From positions 1-8,919 of the forward strand of contig NIUZ01000108.1 in NCBI GenBank assembly GCA_002254285.1: a stretch of DNA of 8,919 nt. The letters are read 5' to 3'. Source of the DNA: Bacteroidetes bacterium 4572_112. GTDB lineage: Bacteria > Bacteroidota > Bacteroidia > Bacteroidales > UBA1556. The notes under the pieces are model-generated. The model was given only the letters and a program-made list of their open reading frames with translations. It was not told the origin of the DNA and did no database searches. The position numbers and the translations under genes were made by a program. Positions 6,287-8,919 of this stretch are shown in pieces (position 1 is the stretch's first letter; each line of letters begins with the position of its first letter).

Positions 6287-6294
6287 CAAAGGTA
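6287..6294 (-). promoter_or_regulatory. Operon promoter, -7 element TACCTTTG
   Basis: The minus strand reads TACCTTTG, an exact match to the Bacteroidota TAnnTTTG element. A TTTA, one base from TTTG, sits 20 bases further upstream (6315-6318). Transcription would start about 6280 and give a leader of roughly 25 bases before the regulator's ATG at 6255. It is the only convincing promoter for the four-gene minus-strand operon. Confidence 0.6.
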
Positions 6295-6375
6295 GATAAA
6301 TTATTGCTTCCATTTAAATTAATCAATAATTTTGTTTTATTGTAAAAATATTTGTTTTAAAAGTTTAATTTAATA

Positions 6376-6405
6376 TTGTGAGTATTAATTATTTGTTTAT
6401 TTTTG
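6376..6405 (+). promoter_or_regulatory. Promoter for the lipoprotein array: TTG-N19-TATTTTTG
   Basis: TTG at 6376-6378 is followed after exactly 19 bases by TATTTTTG at 6398-6405, fitting the Bacteroidota consensus in both elements and spacing. It predicts a leader of about 80 bases before ATG at 6492. A second candidate, TTG 6304-6306 with N20 and TAATTTTG 6327-6334, lies upstream; the AT-rich background makes such matches easier, so neither is proven. Confidence 0.45.
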
Positions 6406-6491
6406 GGTGTGAATTAATTATACATCATTACAGAATATTAATACATAATCTAAAGTGATTTTATAAAAAAAAGACTAGAAAACACACACTA

Positions 6492-7292
6492 ATGAAGAAT
6501 TTAAAACTACTTTCTGTACTATTTATATCAATGATATTGCTTTTTGCTTCTTGTGGCAAAGATGATGACTCACCTATAGGTGGAAGCACAAAACTAATTA
6601 AGAAATATATAATTGAAGATTATCAATATCAATATTCCTATAATGTATATGGTCAATTGTCTGAGATCTATGTTGGTAATATTGTGCCGTCTTATTATTC
6701 AAAAATAGAATTAGAATATATTGGTAATAACTTAGTAAGTTATACAGTTATTAGTGATGGTAAAATTGTGGAAACTATATTGTTATTGAATTATTATAAT
6801 AATAAGCCGACAATAGCTGAAGTATATACAGGAGAGGCTGTTCCAGAGGAACTATACGAGAAAATTTATTTTACATATACCGATGGTAATATGACTAAAC
6901 TTATTGCTAAGGGAGGTAACACTAGTCATATTATTTTTAAGCATGAATTATTTTATAGTAACGATAATGTTATTCAGCAAAAATATTATAATTACAACAA
7001 CGGTAACTATAGTCTTAGAAATATTGTGGATTTTACATATGATAATAAAATCAACCCATTTTACATATTTGGATTTGTTGATTTTGTTGGGAACAAAATA
7101 ACCAGTGGTATAAGCTTTATGGATATTAACAATTTTGTAAATGTAGAAATCAGTGATGCCAATGGTGTCGTTTTGCCTCAGGAATCATTTAATAGAGTTT
7201 TTGAATATGATGCTAATGGGTATCCGACAAAATGTATAATGACGAGCATTGATAGTAATAAAGTAATAAATACTGAATACGAATACTATTAA
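6492..7292 (+). CDS. Surface lipoprotein with YD-like repeats, paralogue 1 of tandem array
   Basis: I cannot assign a function. The 266-residue protein has a signal peptide of type II: positive MKNLK, a hydrophobic core, and lipobox LFASC with lipidation at C21. The following GKDDD resembles the Bacteroidota lipoprotein export signal, suggesting the outer face of the outer membrane. The mature part is made of aromatic, beta-strand-like motifs of the form Y-x-Y-(D/N)-x-x-G-x-L: YQYSYNVYGQLSEI (45-58), LEYIGNNLVSYTV (74-86), FTYTDGNMTKLIA (127-139), VDFTYDNKINPFY (179-191) and FEYDANGYPTKCIM (237-250). This recalls YD/RHS repeats and the DUF4595-like lipoproteins of Bacteroidota, but the family name is a guess. 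A conserved block, NPFYIFGFVDF through FMDINNFVNVEISD, is shared with both neighbours. It is very rich in Tyr and Asn. It lies 23 bases before the next paralogue, probably in one transcript. Confidence 0.85.
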   Translation: MKNLKLLSVLFISMILLFASCGKDDDSPIGGSTKLIKKYIIEDYQYQYSYNVYGQLSEIYVGNIVPSYYSKIELEYIGNNLVSYTVISDGKIVETILLLNYYNNKPTIAEVYTGEAVPEELYEKIYFTYTDGNMTKLIAKGGNTSHIIFKHELFYSNDNVIQQKYYNYNNGNYSLRNIVDFTYDNKINPFYIFGFVDFVGNKITSGISFMDINNFVNVEISDANGVVLPQESFNRVFEYDANGYPTKCIMTSIDSNKVINTEYEYY

Positions 7293-7303
7293 CTAAAATA
7301 TAT

Positions 7304-7315
7304 AAACACACACTA
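7304..7315 (+). repeat. 12-base leader AAACACACACTA, identical before the first two lipoproteins
   Basis: The same 12 bases occur at 6480-6491 and 7304-7315, each touching the ATG. They contain no Shine-Dalgarno sequence. They are either carried along by a recent duplication or kept as an A/C-rich, unstructured translation-initiation leader. The third paralogue lacks them. Confidence 0.7.
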
Positions 7316-8143
7316 ATGAAAAATTTAAAACTACTTTTTGTACTATTTATATCAATGATAATGCTATTTTCCTCTTGTGGCAAAGATGAGGGGGAAAAGA
7401 AAGACGATCCAGCTCTACCTAGTGTTGAAGGCGGAACAATAATTAAGAAGTATACATTTGAAGATATGCAATATCAATATGAATATAATTCGGATAGTCA
7501 GTTATCTAAGTTTAAGGTAGGACTTATTGGCTCACCTGATTATACATTGGTTAATTTTGAATATGATGGAAATAAGTTGCTAAGTTATACGGCTAATAGT
7601 GGAGGAGAAGTTGCTGGTAAAATGATATTTATGAACCATAATGCAAATGATAAGCCCATGAGAGCAGAGGTTTATAATGGAGGAGGAGGTCCTCTAGAGT
7701 TATTCCAGACTTTTAACTTTTCATACACAGGAAATGACATGACAGAGCTTATTTCTATGCAAGTGGTATCTGGCCAGGAACACATATTAAGGAAAAACGA
7801 ATATACTTACGAAGGGGGAAATCTTATTCAACAAAAAACTTTTGATTTTAATAATGGTAGTTATTATCTTAATAAAACTCTTGATTTTACATTTGATAAT
7901 AAAAACAATCCTGCTTACATTTTTGGATTTATAAATTTTGCGGAGACTGAAATATTTATGGCTATGAGTGTTATGGATATTAATAATTATGTAATTGTGG
8001 AATTAAGTGATGCCAGCGGTACTGCTTTACCTCAGGAATCATTTAATAGAGTATTTGAATATAATACCGATGGTTTTCCAACAAAATGTACAATGACAAG
8101 TTTTGATAGTGGCGAAGAGTATATAATGAAGTACGAATATTAA
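7316..8143 (+). CDS. Surface lipoprotein with YD-like repeats, paralogue 2 of tandem array
   Basis: Function unknown. The 275-residue protein is closely related to the gene upstream. Its signal peptide is nearly the same (MKNLKLLFVLFISMIMLFSSC, lipidation at C21), with GKDEGEKKDD after it as a likely export signal. The Y-x-Y-x-x-x-x-L motifs repeat: MQYQYEYNSDSQLSKF, NFEYDGNKLLSYT, NFSYTGNDMTELIS, EYTYEGGNLIQQK, LDFTFDNKNNPAY and FEYNTDGFPTKCTM. The block NPAYIFGFINFAETEIF followed by SVMDINNYVIVELSDASG is shared by all three paralogues. DNA identity with gene 1 is about 92 percent over the first 73 coding bases by hand count, and a 23-base stretch near the end is identical (7176-7198 and 8030-8052), while the middle is clearly more diverged. 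It starts 23 bases after the previous stop codon and ends 34 bases before the next start. Confidence 0.85.
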   Translation: MKNLKLLFVLFISMIMLFSSCGKDEGEKKDDPALPSVEGGTIIKKYTFEDMQYQYEYNSDSQLSKFKVGLIGSPDYTLVNFEYDGNKLLSYTANSGGEVAGKMIFMNHNANDKPMRAEVYNGGGGPLELFQTFNFSYTGNDMTELISMQVVSGQEHILRKNEYTYEGGNLIQQKTFDFNNGSYYLNKTLDFTFDNKNNPAYIFGFINFAETEIFMAMSVMDINNYVIVELSDASGTALPQESFNRVFEYNTDGFPTKCTMTSFDSGEEYIMKYEY

Positions 8144-8177
8144 ATAACATAATAATAAAAATATAAAATACATAAAT

Positions 8178-8919
8178 ATGAGAATTTTAAAATTATTATC
8201 AGTATTGTTTTTAGGAATGATACTATTGTTTGCCGCTTGTAAAAAGGAGGAAGTTAAAGAAGATCCAACACCTCCTGTTGTTGGTGATAAAAGTTTGTTG
8301 AAGACTTATATATTTGACGATATTAAGTATGAATTTAAGTATAATGAGTATAAGCAATTATCAGAATTTGAAGTAGGAGATGTGGGCTCTACCGAAACCT
8401 CATTGGTGAAGTTTGAATATTCTGGAAACAAACTTTTACGATGGGTTGCTTATGATGAGGCTGATGTAATTGCTAAAGTGAATTTCTTGAATCATAATGT
8501 ATATAATTATCCTACAAAAGCTGAGGTTTATATTGCTGATGGTGGTCCACTTAAGTTAACTCAGACATATCAGTATATATATACAGCTGATAAATTGACC
8601 GAACTTATCGCTAGTGAGGTGGATGCTGGGCAAGCAACTGCAATGTATAAGAATGAGTATATTTATTCTGATGGAAATGTTGTTACTCAGAAAATATCAG
8701 AAGATTATTTTGGAACATTAGTTCCTAGTTATATAGTGAATTTCACTTTAGATGATAAACATAACCCTGGTCTTAACTTTGGCTTTATTAATTTTGCTGA
8801 GGACGAAATTTTCCAAGGAATGAGTGTTATGGATAGAAATAATTATACAATTATGGAAGTGACAGATGCTGATGGTAATTTGCAAGAATGGGATTCATAT
8901 AATAGAACTTTTGAGTATA
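8178..8919 (+). CDS. Surface lipoprotein with YD-like repeats, paralogue 3 (runs off window)
   Basis: I translated this frame by hand: 247 residues to the window edge with no stop codon, so the C-terminus is missing, probably by about 25-30 residues judged from the paralogues. It begins MRILKLLSVLFLGMILLFAAC, lipidation at C21, then KKEEVKED as a lysine/acid export-signal-like stretch. Shared motifs are IKYEFKYNEYKQLSEF, KFEYSGNKLLRW, YQYIYTADKLTELIA, EYIYSDGNVVTQK, and NPGLNFGFINFAEDEIF followed by MSVMDRNNYTIMEVTDADG; it ends in YNRTFEY at the edge. It is the most diverged of the three and lacks the AAACACACACTA leader. It lies 34 bases after paralogue 2 and is presumably cotranscribed. Function unknown. 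Confidence 0.85.
   Translation, partial: MRILKLLSVLFLGMILLFAACKKEEVKEDPTPPVVGDKSLLKTYIFDDIKYEFKYNEYKQLSEFEVGDVGSTETSLVKFEYSGNKLLRWVAYDEADVIAKVNFLNHNVYNYPTKAEVYIADGGPLKLTQTYQYIYTADKLTELIASEVDAGQATAMYKNEYIYSDGNVVTQKISEDYFGTLVPSYIVNFTLDDKHNPGLNFGFINFAEDEIFQGMSVMDRNNYTIMEVTDADGNLQEWDSYNRTFEY

Larger units (their letters stand above)
6256..6491. other. Divergent intergenic region between the FadR operon and the lipoprotein array
   Basis: This 236-base AT-rich spacer contains outward-facing promoters: TACCTTTG for the minus-strand operon next to the FadR-like site, and TTG-N19-TATTTTTG for the lipoproteins about 100 bases away. The lipoprotein promoter lies too far from the operator for direct steric control. 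Whether FadR touches both directions cannot be told. No gene or terminator hairpin is seen. Confidence 0.55.

Noticed and set aside
6904..7101. Open frame of 65 codons on the plus strand within lipoprotein 1
   Set aside because: It is out of frame with a gene whose motifs are shared with two paralogues; no independent support.

Overview
The window looks like a piece of an AT-rich Bacteroidota genome. Three kinds of evidence support this. Promoter-like sites fit the Bacteroidota pattern (TTG or TTTG, about 19-21 bases, then TAnnTTTG). Shine-Dalgarno sequences are absent in front of essentially every gene. The three lipoproteins carry an acidic/lysine-rich stretch right after the lipid-anchoring cysteine, like the lipoprotein export signal of this phylum. 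No RNA gene, insertion sequence, CRISPR array or integrase was seen.

Layout. Positions 1-324 (minus) hold the N-terminal 108 residues of a Fur-family regulator with the complete visible metal-ligand set of PerR; a perfect 7-3-7 palindrome overlaps its likely promoter. A 481-base AT-rich spacer without a supported gene follows (325-805). From 6294 down to 806 on the minus strand lies one apparent operon, in transcription order: a FadR-type GntR regulator (5563-6255), an aerobic-type FAD glycerol-3-phosphate dehydrogenase (3796-5442), an alkyl-DHAP-synthase-like FAD enzyme that is broken (2392-3788), and an FGGY-family carbohydrate kinase (806-2356). A 236-base divergent spacer (6256-6491) separates this operon from a plus-strand tandem array of three paralogous lipoproteins (6492-7292, 7316-8143, 8178 to the window edge).

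How the genes may work together. The regulator resembles Escherichia coli FadR along its whole length, including the DNA-contact residues and the C-terminal acyl-CoA-pocket motif. Twenty bases upstream of its start is AGGTCAGACCA, which differs at one base from the E. coli FadR core TGGTCNGACCA. It abuts a perfect TAnnTTTG element, so it should cover the transcription start. The inferred picture is an acyl-CoA-responsive, self-regulated operon that interconverts glycerol-3-phosphate and DHAP and feeds an alkyl/acyl-DHAP type of lipid reaction, plus a kinase of unknown substrate. In this genome the synthase-like gene lacks about 100 residues and is frameshifted, so the lipid step is probably lost here, unless the break is an assembly error.

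The lipoprotein array is a family I cannot name with certainty. The proteins are built of YD/RHS-like beta-strand motifs and are probably surface exposed. Their ends are more alike than their middles, and the first two genes share an identical 12-base leader touching the start codon.
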